Positions 1 to 6,873 of a stretch of DNA of 9,227 bases are shown here, piece by piece. The stretch is from Gammaproteobacteria bacterium (GTDB lineage Bacteria; Pseudomonadota; Gammaproteobacteria; DSM-16500): assembly GCA_004322325.1 (NCBI GenBank), contig SCTP01000297.1, forward strand, positions 1 through 9,227, written 5' to 3'. Every line of letters starts with the position of its first letter. Within the stretch, counting starts at the first letter, position 1. The position numbers were made by a program, and so were the translations under genes. The notes below the pieces were generated by a model, which saw only the letters and a list, made by a program, of their open reading frames with translations, was not told the origin of the DNA and searched no databases.

Positions 1-215
1 AAAAACGCTTTACCTATCAAATCAAAAATATTCTCTGACCCATTACCAAGCGTAATTTGCTCGGGCAAGACATTTAAAAAATGACTCAAGGCCATTTTTA
101 ATTCATGGCCGTGGCTATCTGGATAATGGTGACTGCTGATTAATGCTTGCTGCGCTGCTGCCAAGGCTAATGGACTGGGTCCTAACGGATTTTCATTGTT
201 GGCTAATTTAATCAT
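1..215 (-). CDS. hisC: Histidinol-phosphate aminotransferase-like protein HisC, N-terminal part only
   Basis: PLP-dependent fold-type I aminotransferase. HisC converts imidazole acetol phosphate and glutamate to histidinol phosphate; some homologues act on aromatic amino acids. Only 71 codons are visible because the gene runs off the left edge. The visible residues fit His[14 protein letters not shown] at residues 3-15 (family pattern KLxxNENPxGPSP), a YPDSHG segment near 34-39, and ITLGNGSENI near 55-64 (family ITLGNGSND/E). The ATG at 215-213 overlaps the nusB stop (stop at 210-208), giving an 8 bp overlap typical of translational coupling. Family members usually carry 20-30 residues before the KLxxNENP block. 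Here there are only two, unless translation starts at the in-frame ATG at 272-270 inside nusB, whose extra residues do not look like HisC. The catalytic lysine lies outside the window, so substrate specificity cannot be judged. Confidence 0.85.
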   Translation of the reverse strand, partial: MIKLANNENPLGPSPLALAAAQQALISSHHYPDSHGHELKMALSHFLNVLPEQITLGNGSENIFDLIGKAF

Positions 216-690
216 GCTTCGATAAACTTTCCTGCGCGCGAAGTTTTTTTGCAATGCGATCGAGCAGGCCATTGACAAATTTATACCCCTCTACTGAGCC
301 AAATTTCTTCGTCAATTCCAGTGCTTCATTGATGACTACTCGATAAGGTACATCAGGACGTTTCATTAATTCATAAATTGCTAACCGTAGCACCGTCAGT
401 TCAATCGGATCAATCTCCTGAATGCTGCGCCCTAAAAAAGGCAGCATTTCTTTATCTAAATGGGATTGATGTTCCGGTATGCCATGAATTAATTCTTTGA
501 AATAATCGAGATCTAATTTTTTATCGATATGATAATGTAAAAACTCATTTTCAATGTCATTCACCGGCGTACCCGCTATGTGCCATTGATACATCGCCTG
601 CAAGGCATAACGCCGTGCATTACGTCGCGCAATGGGGTTGACGCCGTTAGGATTTTCGTGTTGTGTTGGATTTTGTTTTTCGTTTGGCAT
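208..690 (-). CDS. nusB: Transcription antitermination factor NusB
   Basis: Small all-helical RNA-binding protein that pairs with NusE (ribosomal protein S10) on boxA RNA to support antitermination of rRNA operons. Family blocks are clear in 160 aa: [16 protein letters not shown] at 21-36, [16 protein letters not shown] at 93-108, [19 protein letters not shown] at 113-131 and [15 protein letters not shown] at 136-150. The protein is about 20 residues longer than E. coli NusB (139 aa). The excess is mainly a polar, asparagine-rich N-terminus (residues 1-19) encoded where nusB overlaps the 3' end of nrdR by 44 bp. No other ATG lies between the start at 690 and the conserved core, so this start is preferred although the Shine-Dalgarno is weak. 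The ribD/ribH genes often found between nrdR and nusB are absent. Confidence 0.97.
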   Translation of the reverse strand: MPNEKQNPTQHENPNGVNPIARRNARRYALQAMYQWHIAGTPVNDIENEFLHYHIDKKLDLDYFKELIHGIPEHQSHLDKEMLPFLGRSIQEIDPIELTVLRLAIYELMKRPDVPYRVVINEALELTKKFGSVEGYKFVNGLLDRIAKKLRAQESLSKHD

Positions 691-1138
691 GTTGTGTTAG
701 TCTTCTAATTTCTCTGTGAAATTCATCAATATCTTGAAAGCAACGATAGACAGAAGCGAATCTGACATAAGCGACTTGGTCCAGCTGATGCAATTCTTCC
801 ATTACCCATTCACCCATTTGCGACGAAGGAATCTCCCGCTCACCGCTCGTCATGGCTTTACGCATAATACGCGCAATCGCCGTTTCGATTTGCTCGGTAC
901 TCACCGGCCGTTTTTCCAGTGCCCGCAGCATACCTGCACGCAATTTTTCCTCGCTAAAAGGGGCGCGTCGTCCATCCCGTTTAATAATGCGGGGTAGGGT
1001 TAATTCAGCCGTTTCGTATGTCGTGAAACGCTCTTTGCAATCCGGGCATTCACGCCGCCTGCGCGTTTGATTCCCCTCTCGGATCAAGCGCGAGTCGATT
1101 ACTTTTGTATCGTCTGCATTGCAAAATGGGCAGTACAT
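647..1138 (-). CDS. nrdR: Transcriptional repressor NrdR
   Basis: ATP/dATP-sensing zinc-ribbon repressor of ribonucleotide reductase genes. The protein has 163 aa. Zinc-ribbon cysteines are C3, C6, C31 and C34, with the conserved VIDSR at 13-17 and the basic RRRRECP stretch at 26-32. An ATP-cone domain follows from about 47 to 137, with [20 protein letters not shown] at 48-67 and [19 protein letters not shown] at 122-140. E. coli NrdR has 149 aa; the extra lysine/arginine-rich tail (about 150-163) is encoded in the overlap with nusB. The ATG at 1138 matches the family N-terminus (MxCPFC). An 84 bp gap separates it from ispA upstream; no convincing promoter is seen there, so it probably shares the upstream operon. 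No obvious NrdR box lies in front of any gene here, so its targets must be elsewhere. Confidence 0.97.
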   Translation of the reverse strand: MYCPFCNADDTKVIDSRLIREGNQTRRRRECPDCKERFTTYETAELTLPRIIKRDGRRAPFSEEKLRAGMLRALEKRPVSTEQIETAIARIMRKAMTSGEREIPSSQMGEWVMEELHQLDQVAYVRFASVYRCFQDIDEFHREIRRLTQHAKRKTKSNTTRKS

Positions 1139-1222
1139 CGTTCTTCAAGGTTCAATTACCGATGTGCAAAGTTTATCCGATATGGAGGGGAAAGAACAGA
1201 AAAAAAATCAAAAGATTAAGAG

Positions 1223-2113
1223 TCAAGCTTGCCTCTGTAACATATACCCCGTTAACTCCCGCAACAACTGCGCCCTATCCCCAAGATAGTTAATCGCCAT
1301 CAATGCCTCTTGATACAATATCTGAACCTTGTCTTTCGCCTGGTCCAAACCCAGGATTTTAGGATAAGTGACTTTGTTATTAATTTGGTCAATTCCCTGC
1401 TGCTTTCCCAGTAATTCCGTGCTGGTTTCAATATCCAGCACATCATCCTGAATCTGAAACGCTAGCCCAATACAATCGCCAAATTCTTTCAAAGCACGTT
1501 GATGGATTTCATCATCGTTATCAGAAGCCAAGCGGCCTAGCTCTATGCAAGCGGAAAGTAGGGCGCCGGTTTTTAATCGATAAATATCCAACAACAGGTC
1601 TGTCGACAGCGTAGGATCATTCATCACCGTAATATCCAACGCTTGCCCCGCCGCCATGCCAAAAGGACCGCAGGCTTTGCTTAACACAGCCATCATTTGT
1701 AAGCGCTTTTCCGCGGGTAAGCGAGCAGGATGGCTAGAAATGATTTGCATGGTTAAGGTATGCAAGGCATCACCCGTCAATACCGCCATGCCTTCATTGT
1801 AAACTTTATGACAAGTAGGTTTGCCACGGCGTAAATCTGCATTATCCATGCAGGGTAAATCATCATGAATGAGGGAGTACGTATGAATCAATTCGACCGC
1901 GCAAGCAGGAATATCCAGATTTTCTAGCGGTGCATTGAAGATACTGCCCGTCGCATAAATTAAAAGGGGTCGTATGCGTTTTCCGCCATTAAATAAGGTA
2001 TATTCCATCGCCGTTTTTAGCTCAAGCGAGGGAATAGCTTGCAGGTATTGCGTAAATACCCGCTCAATCCGATCATTCACTTTTTCCATTAACGCCTGCA
2101 TCGTCTTCGCCAT
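1223..2113 (-). CDS. ispA: (2E,6E)-farnesyl diphosphate synthase (geranyltranstransferase)
   Basis: Cytosolic trans-prenyltransferase condensing IPP with DMAPP/GPP to farnesyl diphosphate, the precursor for undecaprenyl phosphate and quinone side chains. In the 296 aa reading, GGKRIRP at 43-49 binds IPP. The first aspartate-rich motif is DDLPCMD at 84-90 followed by RR at 95-96. Its DDxxxxD spacing is the two-residue-longer form of bacterial type II enzymes. KTG at 181-183 and the second aspartate-rich motif QDDVLD at 222-227 complete the Mg-diphosphate site. Length matches E. coli IspA (299 aa). The first ATG (2113) gives a 41 bp overlap with xseB. In-frame ATGs at 2101 and 2089 are alternatives, all with weak Shine-Dalgarno sequences. 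The xseB-ispA order is the classical one, but dxs, which usually follows, is replaced by nrdR. Confidence 0.96.
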   Translation of the reverse strand: MAKTMQALMEKVNDRIERVFTQYLQAIPSLELKTAMEYTLFNGGKRIRPLLIYATGSIFNAPLENLDIPACAVELIHTYSLIHDDLPCMDNADLRRGKPTCHKVYNEGMAVLTGDALHTLTMQIISSHPARLPAEKRLQMMAVLSKACGPFGMAAGQALDITVMNDPTLSTDLLLDIYRLKTGALLSACIELGRLASDNDDEIHQRALKEFGDCIGLAFQIQDDVLDIETSTELLGKQQGIDQINNKVTYPKILGLDQAKDKVQILYQEALMAINYLGDRAQLLRELTGYMLQRQA

Positions 2114-2336
2114 AAGCGGTTAAGCTTTCTTGATTATTTTGTTGGACCAGTATTTGGACTTTTTGCTCTGCTTCTTTCAATATCTTCTGGCAATGTTTAA
2201 TCAACACAATGCCGCGCTCAAATTGCGTGAGCGATTGTTCCAGCGTTAAATCGCTATGTTCCATTTTATCGATCAATTCTGAAATCTCAGCGAGTGAGGC
2301 TTCCAGATTGGGTAATTGATTGGCCTTTTGTGTCAC
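2073..2336 (-). CDS. xseB: Exodeoxyribonuclease VII small subunit
   Basis: Small helical subunit that coats the XseA catalytic subunit of exonuclease VII, a metal-independent single-strand DNA exonuclease. The 87 aa show the family pattern: NLEASLAEISELIDKME at 10-26, LTLEQSLTQFERGIVLIKHC at 30-49 and ILKEAEQKVQIL at 52-63. The start is GTG at 2336-2334, supported by a strong Shine-Dalgarno AGGGAGG at 2350-2344 with a 7 nt spacer. The C-terminal tail beyond residue 70 is polar and overlaps the start of ispA. The gene lies 64 bp behind the isocitrate dehydrogenase stop codon. The xseA partner is not in this window. Confidence 0.95.
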   Translation of the reverse strand: MTQKANQLPNLEASLAEISELIDKMEHSDLTLEQSLTQFERGIVLIKHCQKILKEAEQKVQILVQQNNQESLTAYGEDDAGVNGKSE

Positions 2337-2400
2337 AACTATGCCTCCCTTAGGTTTGGCTCGAGAAAAGGTAGCCTAAATTTAATATGGATGCAATGTG

Positions 2401-3864
2401 CTATTGCCCTTGCGCCAGCGTAAAGCCTAATTGGCCATCAAATGTATAAAGATTTTCCGTCTTAATCACCTCTAGCCCCATTGCGTTTAACTGCGAGAGT
2501 AGGGCCAGAATATCTTCCTGACGAACGGCTTTTAGCTGTTTCACGTCCTGGCTAGCCTGGAATCGGCAACAGCAGTGGCGTACGTAGGGAGCTTCGATAG
2601 TACTGTTGGGCCATATTTTTAAACCGCGGCTCGTAATCACAATTAATTGCAGCGGGCTATTAATCGCAGCTAGCTTGCTAGCTAATTCCTCTGCGGGGAT
2701 ATCTGTCGGATTATCAATAAAAACATCCACGCCCACGAGTGATTTCTGACTGCGCACTTGCGGTCTCCCGCCATAGCATTCGATTTTCGTATACGCGCCT
2801 GGCTGATAGTCTGCTGGCTTGAAATGCGATGGTTTCTGTCCGAGACGGGCAATGACAGCTTCGGCAAATTCCTGCGTTCCCACTTTTTGCTTGCTATGTT
2901 CAGCTGAATAAATATCTGCGGTATGAATGCCATCTTCTATCGTTTTTAGCCACGCGTTTTCAATCGTGGTTGCCACCAATGGCTGATTGATATGCACGAG
3001 CATTTGTACCGCTGCGTTCAACAAGCCAGAGGGATTCGCGATATTTTTACCGGCAATATCAGGTGCTGAACCGTGAATCGCTTCAAACATCGCCATCTGG
3101 TTGCCGATATTAGCGGATCCGGCTAAACCGACAGAGCCAGCGACTTGTGCCGCGACATCAGAAATAATATCCCCATATAAATTTAACGTGACAATGACAT
3201 CAAAACGCTCCGGCTGACAGGCAATTAAAGCTGTCCCAATGTCGACAATCAGATGTTCATGAGCGATGGTAGGATAGTCCGCAGCAATTTCATTGAAAAC
3301 ACGATGAAATAAACCATCCGTCATTTTCATGATGTTATCTTTACTCAGACACGTCACTTTTTTGCGATTAAACTTTTGCGCGTATTCAAACGCATAACGA
3401 ATGATTTGTTCGCAACCTGGCCGGCTGACGAGTTTTAAACATTGATACACTTCATCGGTTTGACGATGCTCAATGCCGGCATATAAATCTTCTTCATTTT
3501 CACGCACGATGACTAAATCAATATTGGAACACGCATTCGCCACATACGGGGCATAGGAAATACACGGACGGACATTGGCAAATAAGCTCATGGTTTTGCG
3601 AAGAGTGACATTTAAACTTTTATACCCGCCGCCTTGAGGCGTGGTGATAGGACCTTTCAGTAATACTTTGGTACGTTTTAACGCTTCCCAAGCCGTATCA
3701 GGAATTCCTGACGTATAACCTTGCAAATACATTTTTTCGCCAACTTCAATGACAACTGGTTCGATCTGTGCTTCGGCTGCTTCAAGAATACGCATCGTGG
3801 CCTGCATAATTTCCGGGCCAATACCATCACCGTAAGCAATGGCAATAGGGGTTTTGATGGTCAT
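2401..3864 (-). CDS. icd: Isocitrate dehydrogenase, long homodimeric Rickettsia/Thermus type, probably NAD-preferring
   Basis: Oxidative decarboxylation of isocitrate to 2-oxoglutarate in the TCA cycle. At 487 aa it is longer than E. coli Icd (416 aa) and matches the long type with an extra C-terminal domain (about 350-487). Substrate and metal residues visible: KSLNVTLRK at 82-90, R99, RENEEDLYAG at 121-130, K175, and the family signature NLYGDIISD at 228-236 with D232 and D236. The cofactor loop reads HGSAPDIAG at 264-272. Asp-Ile stands where E. coli has the NADP-determining Lys-Tyr (K344, Y345), so NAD preference is inferred. The start is well supported by AGGAG at 3876-3872, 7 nt before ATG. 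It follows murF by 30 bp. An odd triple cysteine lies at 431-433. 3-Isopropylmalate dehydrogenase is unlikely given the length and the S/N/R substrate motif. Confidence 0.93.
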   Translation of the reverse strand: MTIKTPIAIAYGDGIGPEIMQATMRILEAAEAQIEPVVIEVGEKMYLQGYTSGIPDTAWEALKRTKVLLKGPITTPQGGGYKSLNVTLRKTMSLFANVRPCISYAPYVANACSNIDLVIVRENEEDLYAGIEHRQTDEVYQCLKLVSRPGCEQIIRYAFEYAQKFNRKKVTCLSKDNIMKMTDGLFHRVFNEIAADYPTIAHEHLIVDIGTALIACQPERFDVIVTLNLYGDIISDVAAQVAGSVGLAGSANIGNQMAMFEAIHGSAPDIAGKNIANPSGLLNAAVQMLVHINQPLVATTIENAWLKTIEDGIHTADIYSAEHSKQKVGTQEFAEAVIARLGQKPSHFKPADYQPGAYTKIECYGGRPQVRSQKSLVGVDVFIDNPTDIPAEELASKLAAINSPLQLIVITSRGLKIWPNSTIEAPYVRHCCCRFQASQDVKQLKAVRQEDILALLSQLNAMGLEVIKTENLYTFDGQLGFTLAQGQ

Positions 3865-3894
3865 GAGATCACTCCTCTCATTAACATTTTTATT

Positions 3895-5223
3895 TTATTG
3901 GACTAACTGCGCGACAACTTTTTCCATCTTCATCGACCGAGAACCTTTGACTAATATCGTGGTTTGGTTATACAAAAATGGCTTCAGCGCAGTCACTAAT
4001 TTTTCTTGTTCACTGAAATGATACGCTCCCTCGCCAAATGCTTGGGCTGTGTGAGCACTTAATTCACCATAGGTGAAGAGATAATCAACACCTGCTTGAC
4101 GAATGCGTTCACCGGCGGAGTAATGGAGTGAAGTGGCTTCTTCACCTAATTCTTTCATATCACCTAAAACGAGAATTTTCTTACCAGCAAATGCAACCAG
4201 TGTTTCGACGGCTGCTTGTAAAGAAAAAGGGTTCGCATTATACGTATCATCAATCACATTCACCCCGTTCGCCAGCGTGTGCATTTGTAATCGCCCGGGG
4301 GCGGGGGTCACGGTTTCCAAGCCTGCTTGAATGGCAGCGAGATCAATCCCCACGGCTAAGGTCGCTGCAGTGGCAGCTAACATATTTAAGACGTTGTGTT
4401 TACCTAATAAAGGCAAGTGAATATCAATATGACCTTGGGGGGTGCGCAAGGTGTGTTCAGTGATACTCACATCTGCATCAGGATGAAAACCAAAGGTTAA
4501 AAAAGGACGTTGTCCGATTTGTTCGCGCCAAAAGGGAAAAAAGGCGTCGTCGCGATTGAGAATGGCGGTGCCATCAGGGGGTAAACCAAGGAAAATTTCC
4601 GATTTGGCTCGGGCAACACCCGCTATATTACCCACGCCTTCAAGATGCGCTGCCGCCGCATTCGTGATGACGGCGACTTGAGGATGGGTGAGTTGGGTGA
4701 GGTAGGCAATTTCACCGAAATGGTTCATCCCCATTTCAAGGGCAGCATAGCGATGGTTTGGACTTAAGCGCGATAGCATCATCGGCAAACCCCAGTGATT
4801 GTTCAAGTTTCCTTGCGTTGCCAGCACGTGTTTTTCATCACCTTGGCAAGCTGCTTTAAAGATAGCGGCTACCATATTCTTGAGCGTGGTCTTGCCATTG
4901 CTGCCGGTAATCGCCACGATGGGCAAGGTAAATTGCTTCCGCCAGGCAGCGCCCAATTGACCCAAGGCTTTTGTCGTGTCTTTTACCTGGATTTGCGGCA
5001 AGGGTGAGTCAACGACCCGGCTGACGAGAGCAGCGGCAGCGCCTTTTTGCTGGGCTTCTGCGATGAAATCATGCCCGTCTACGCGATCCCCTTTGATGGC
5101 GATAAATAAGTTGCCTGGCTGCAAGGTACGGGAATCGATGCTGAGGCCGCAAAAATTGTTGTCAGCAGCGAGTGGCGAGGCCCCAAGAAGGGAGGCTGCT
5201 TGTGCGAGAGTCATGGTGATCAT
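3895..5223 (-). CDS. murF: UDP-N-acetylmuramoyl-tripeptide--D-alanyl-D-alanine ligase
   Basis: Last cytosolic Mur ligase: adds D-Ala-D-Ala to UDP-MurNAc-tripeptide using ATP. Numbered from ATG 5223 (442 aa): N-terminal UDP-binding domain with SIDSR near 28-32 and GNLFIAIKGDRVDGHDF near 37-53; P-loop TGSNGKTT at 106-113; LEMGMNHFGEI at 162-172; the carboxylated-lysine motif AKSEIF around K207; central-domain GKHNVLN at 274-280; C-terminal DDTYNANPFS at 325-334 and LGDMKELG at 353-360; terminal VKGSRSMKME at 425-434. The ATG at 5223 aligns MITMTLAQ with E. coli MISVTLSQ. An upstream ATG at 5238 would add five residues; neither has a clear Shine-Dalgarno. Unusually, murF lies outside a murE-mraY division/cell-wall cluster and heads an operon with icd. 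Confidence 0.96.
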   Translation of the reverse strand: MITMTLAQAASLLGASPLAADNNFCGLSIDSRTLQPGNLFIAIKGDRVDGHDFIAEAQQKGAAAALVSRVVDSPLPQIQVKDTTKALGQLGAAWRKQFTLPIVAITGSNGKTTLKNMVAAIFKAACQGDEKHVLATQGNLNNHWGLPMMLSRLSPNHRYAALEMGMNHFGEIAYLTQLTHPQVAVITNAAAAHLEGVGNIAGVARAKSEIFLGLPPDGTAILNRDDAFFPFWREQIGQRPFLTFGFHPDADVSITEHTLRTPQGHIDIHLPLLGKHNVLNMLAATAATLAVGIDLAAIQAGLETVTPAPGRLQMHTLANGVNVIDDTYNANPFSLQAAVETLVAFAGKKILVLGDMKELGEEATSLHYSAGERIRQAGVDYLFTYGELSAHTAQAFGEGAYHFSEQEKLVTALKPFLYNQTTILVKGSRSMKMEKVVAQLVQ

Positions 5224-5258
5224 CGGGCAAAAGTCCATATAAAAAATTCATTGAGGCG

Positions 5259-5268
5259 TATAATATCA
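5259..5268. promoter_or_regulatory. Shared -10 region between murF and the HDAC-family gene
   Basis: The 69 bp gap between the divergent genes holds an exact TATAAT on the plus strand (5259-5264). On the minus strand, almost superimposed, is an extended -10 TGATATTAT (5268-5260). Neither has a recognisable -35 at the proper distance. The plus element would start transcription near 5271, about 20 nt before the HDAC-family ATG. The minus element would start near 5253, about 30 nt before murF. This is inference from consensus matching only. Confidence 0.5.
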
Positions 5269-5292
5269 CTTTATCTATTGAGAGGTGAATCC

Positions 5293-6216
5293 ATGACGAT
5301 CGCCATTATTTCTCATCCTGATTGCGTTCTCCATCGTGCGACGGAAGGTCATCCGGAGCGGCCTGAGCGTGTGCAAGTCATTCAGGAAGCGTTAGCACGT
5401 TATTCTTTCCAAGCACCTGTCCAATTTTTAGAAGCACCGCTAGCCGCCCGTGAGCACTTGATTCGGCCGCATGATGAAGCTTACGTCGATTGGATTATTT
5501 CCATCGCACCAAAGGATGAAGGGTTGATTGGCATTGATGCGGATACTTATATGAATCCGTACACCTTAAATGCGGCTTTTCATGCTGCTGGTGCCGTGAT
5601 ATTAGCCGTTGATTTAGTCATGCAAGATAAGGCGCAAGCGGTGTTTTGTAACGTTCGTCCGCCGGGTCATCATGCGGAACGCGAGAAAGCGATGGGATTT
5701 TGTTTTTTCAATAATGTGGCGGTGGGTGCGCATTACGCGATAGAAAAATATCATCTTGAACGCATCGTGATTATTGATTTTGACGTACATCACGGCAATG
5801 GGACGCAGAACATCTTTCAACAGGATAAACGAATCATGTATTGCTCGAGTTTTCAGCACCCTTTTTACCCGGGTTTTGATGAAGAAATGGATAGCCCACA
5901 TATTTTAGGCGTACCTTTACCGGCCGGCACGATGGGCGATACGTTTCGTGAACGTGTACAAGCGGCGTGGTTTGATAAGATTGCTGCTTTTCAGCCGCAG
6001 CTCATCTTTTTTTCTGCAGGTTTTGATGCGCATGCAAATGATCCGCTGGCTGAGTTAAACCTAACAGTTGCCGATTATGTTTGGCTGACGGCGCAGATGG
6101 CTAAAATCGCTAAAGTTCATTGCGGTGGTAAGATGATTTCTGTCCTTGAAGGCGGTTACAACTTAGAGGTATTGGCTGAATGCGTTCCTGCGCATGTGAA
6201 TGCCATGGTGATTTAA
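5293..6216 (+). CDS. Histone deacetylase family protein (zinc amidohydrolase)
   Basis: Arginase/deacetylase-fold enzyme of the HDAC / acetylpolyamine amidohydrolase / AcuC superfamily, expected to remove acyl groups from lysine or small amines; the real substrate is unknown. The protein has 307 aa. Motifs: HPERPERV at 20-27; RPPGHHAE at 122-129 with the paired catalytic histidines H126 and H127; IDFDVHHGNGT at 161-171 with zinc ligands D164 and H166; SAGFDAH at 241-247 with the third ligand D245; LEGGYN at 285-290 with the transition-state tyrosine Y289. All catalytic residues are present, so it should be active. The ATG at 5293 is chosen because AGAGGTG (5281-5287) lies just upstream; an in-frame upstream extension would run into murF. 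No signal peptide, so cytosolic. It is divergent from murF, and its TAA overlaps the stop of the next, convergent gene. Confidence 0.93.
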   Translation: MTIAIISHPDCVLHRATEGHPERPERVQVIQEALARYSFQAPVQFLEAPLAAREHLIRPHDEAYVDWIISIAPKDEGLIGIDADTYMNPYTLNAAFHAAGAVILAVDLVMQDKAQAVFCNVRPPGHHAEREKAMGFCFFNNVAVGAHYAIEKYHLERIVIIDFDVHHGNGTQNIFQQDKRIMYCSSFQHPFYPGFDEEMDSPHILGVPLPAGTMGDTFRERVQAAWFDKIAAFQPQLIFFSAGFDAHANDPLAELNLTVADYVWLTAQMAKIAKVHCGGKMISVLEGGYNLEVLAECVPAHVNAMVI

Positions 6217-6725
6217 ACCGTATAAGGGCCTCTTTTTAAACGCCGGACAGCACAGAATGCTCTGCCGATAAATAATCCCGTGAGTAAGCCATAGAGTAAG
6301 AACATGCCCATCATCCATTTAGGTTGCTGGAGAATGGTAGGATCGAGAGCGATTTCATAACCGGTATAATATCTAGCAGCAAAAAGCAGCATCAGAAGGA
6401 TTAATAAGCCCCACGTGCCCGGCAGATATAATTTATTTTCATTCGGCACCGCTTTTATCTTCATGAGCTGAAATTGGATACAGCCAACCGCGATTCCTAT
6501 CAACGTTGTCCCCAGCCACAGGGCGATATTCGTGGGGGTGAAGGAGATATTGACGAAGAAATTAAGGAGAGAAGTAAAGATAAAAATCACGGGCAAGACA
6601 AGAAAACTGCGGATATGGACGACGCGTCCCTTGGTAGCGGCATAGCCCATGCGGATTAAGATAATAAAAACCAGATAAACCCACCATGGCGTATCAGCGA
6701 TTGATTCCCAGATTGAGTTAGTCAT
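6213..6725 (-). CDS. Small multi-pass inner-membrane protein of unknown function
   Basis: A 170 aa hydrophobic protein I cannot assign to a function. About five predicted membrane helices by eye: 13-30, 40-58, 67-87, 104-122 and 136-158, with a basic C-terminal end (RRLKRGP at 161-167). The opening TPWWVYLVFIILI followed by a short KGR loop recalls small uncharacterised membrane families such as DUF6622/CcdC-like proteins, but this is an impression only. The start ATG at 6725 has GAGG at an appropriate distance in the 17 nt that separate it from the 3' end of tRNA-Val. No promoter or terminator fits in that space, so the mRNA is probably the tail of the tRNA-Val transcript. Its TAA (plus-strand 6213-6215) shares bases with the stop of the HDAC-family gene, so the two convergent genes have no terminator between them. 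Confidence 0.82.
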   Translation of the reverse strand: MTNSIWESIADTPWWVYLVFIILIRMGYAATKGRVVHIRSFLVLPVIFIFTSLLNFFVNISFTPTNIALWLGTTLIGIAVGCIQFQLMKIKAVPNENKLYLPGTWGLLILLMLLFAARYYTGYEIALDPTILQQPKWMMGMFLLYGLLTGLFIGRAFCAVRRLKRGPYTV

Positions 6726-6742
6726 ACCAACCTCATGTTCAC

Positions 6743-6814
6743 TGGGCGATAGTGGTTTCGAACCACTGACCCCTACCGTGTGAAGGTAGTGCTCTCCCGC
6801 TGAGCTAATCGCCC
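6743..6814 (-). tRNA. tRNA-Val (anticodon CAC)
   Basis: A full cloverleaf folds by hand: acceptor GGGCGAT/ATCGCCC, D-arm GCTC/GAGC, anticodon stem CTACC/GGTAG with loop TTCACAC (anticodon CAC, reading GUG), variable GGGTC, T-arm AGTGG TTCGAAA CCACT, discriminator A. Length is 72 nt without CCA; the next bases are GTG, so CCA is not encoded. A35, C36 and A73 agree with valine identity. It is driven by a strong promoter upstream and probably co-transcribed with the membrane-protein gene that follows. Confidence 0.97.
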
Positions 6815-6830
6815 GATCAATAGACCGGCC

Positions 6831-6859
6831 ATTTTAGGGTGGGTGAGGGGAAAGGTCAA
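6831..6859 (-). promoter_or_regulatory. Promoter of tRNA-Val
   Basis: On the minus strand, TTGACC (6859-6854) is followed after exactly 17 nt by TAAAAT (6836-6831): a near-consensus sigma-70 promoter ending about 16 nt before the mature tRNA 5' end. The GC-rich discriminator GGCCGG follows the -10, a feature typical of stringently controlled stable-RNA promoters. Confidence 0.8.
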
Positions 6860-6873
6860 TTCGTTTTAAATTC

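Noticed and set aside
1139..1222. Possible nrdR promoter or NrdR box in the ispA-nrdR gap
   Set aside because: TTGACT and GATAAA-like hexamers exist but not at proper spacing to each other, and no NrdR-box pair is present.
2337..2400. Possible terminator hairpin between icd and xseB (GGCT...AGCC near 2356-2375)
   Set aside because: The stem is only about four pairs and is not followed by a T-run on the minus strand, so it is not a credible terminator.
2668..2690. Inverted repeat built on AGCTAGC / GCTAGCT
   Set aside because: Short, within the icd coding sequence, and explained by codon sequence for Ser-Lys-Leu-Ala; no sign of function.
4128..4463. Plus-strand 111-codon ORF
   Set aside because: It lies entirely within murF on the opposite strand, has no recognisable motif or ribosome binding site, and its composition looks like a shadow frame.
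5200..5292. Upstream in-frame extension of the HDAC-family gene into murF
   Set aside because: The extra 31 residues are unlike the family and would overlap murF on the other strand; ATG 5293 has a good Shine-Dalgarno and a family-like N-terminus.
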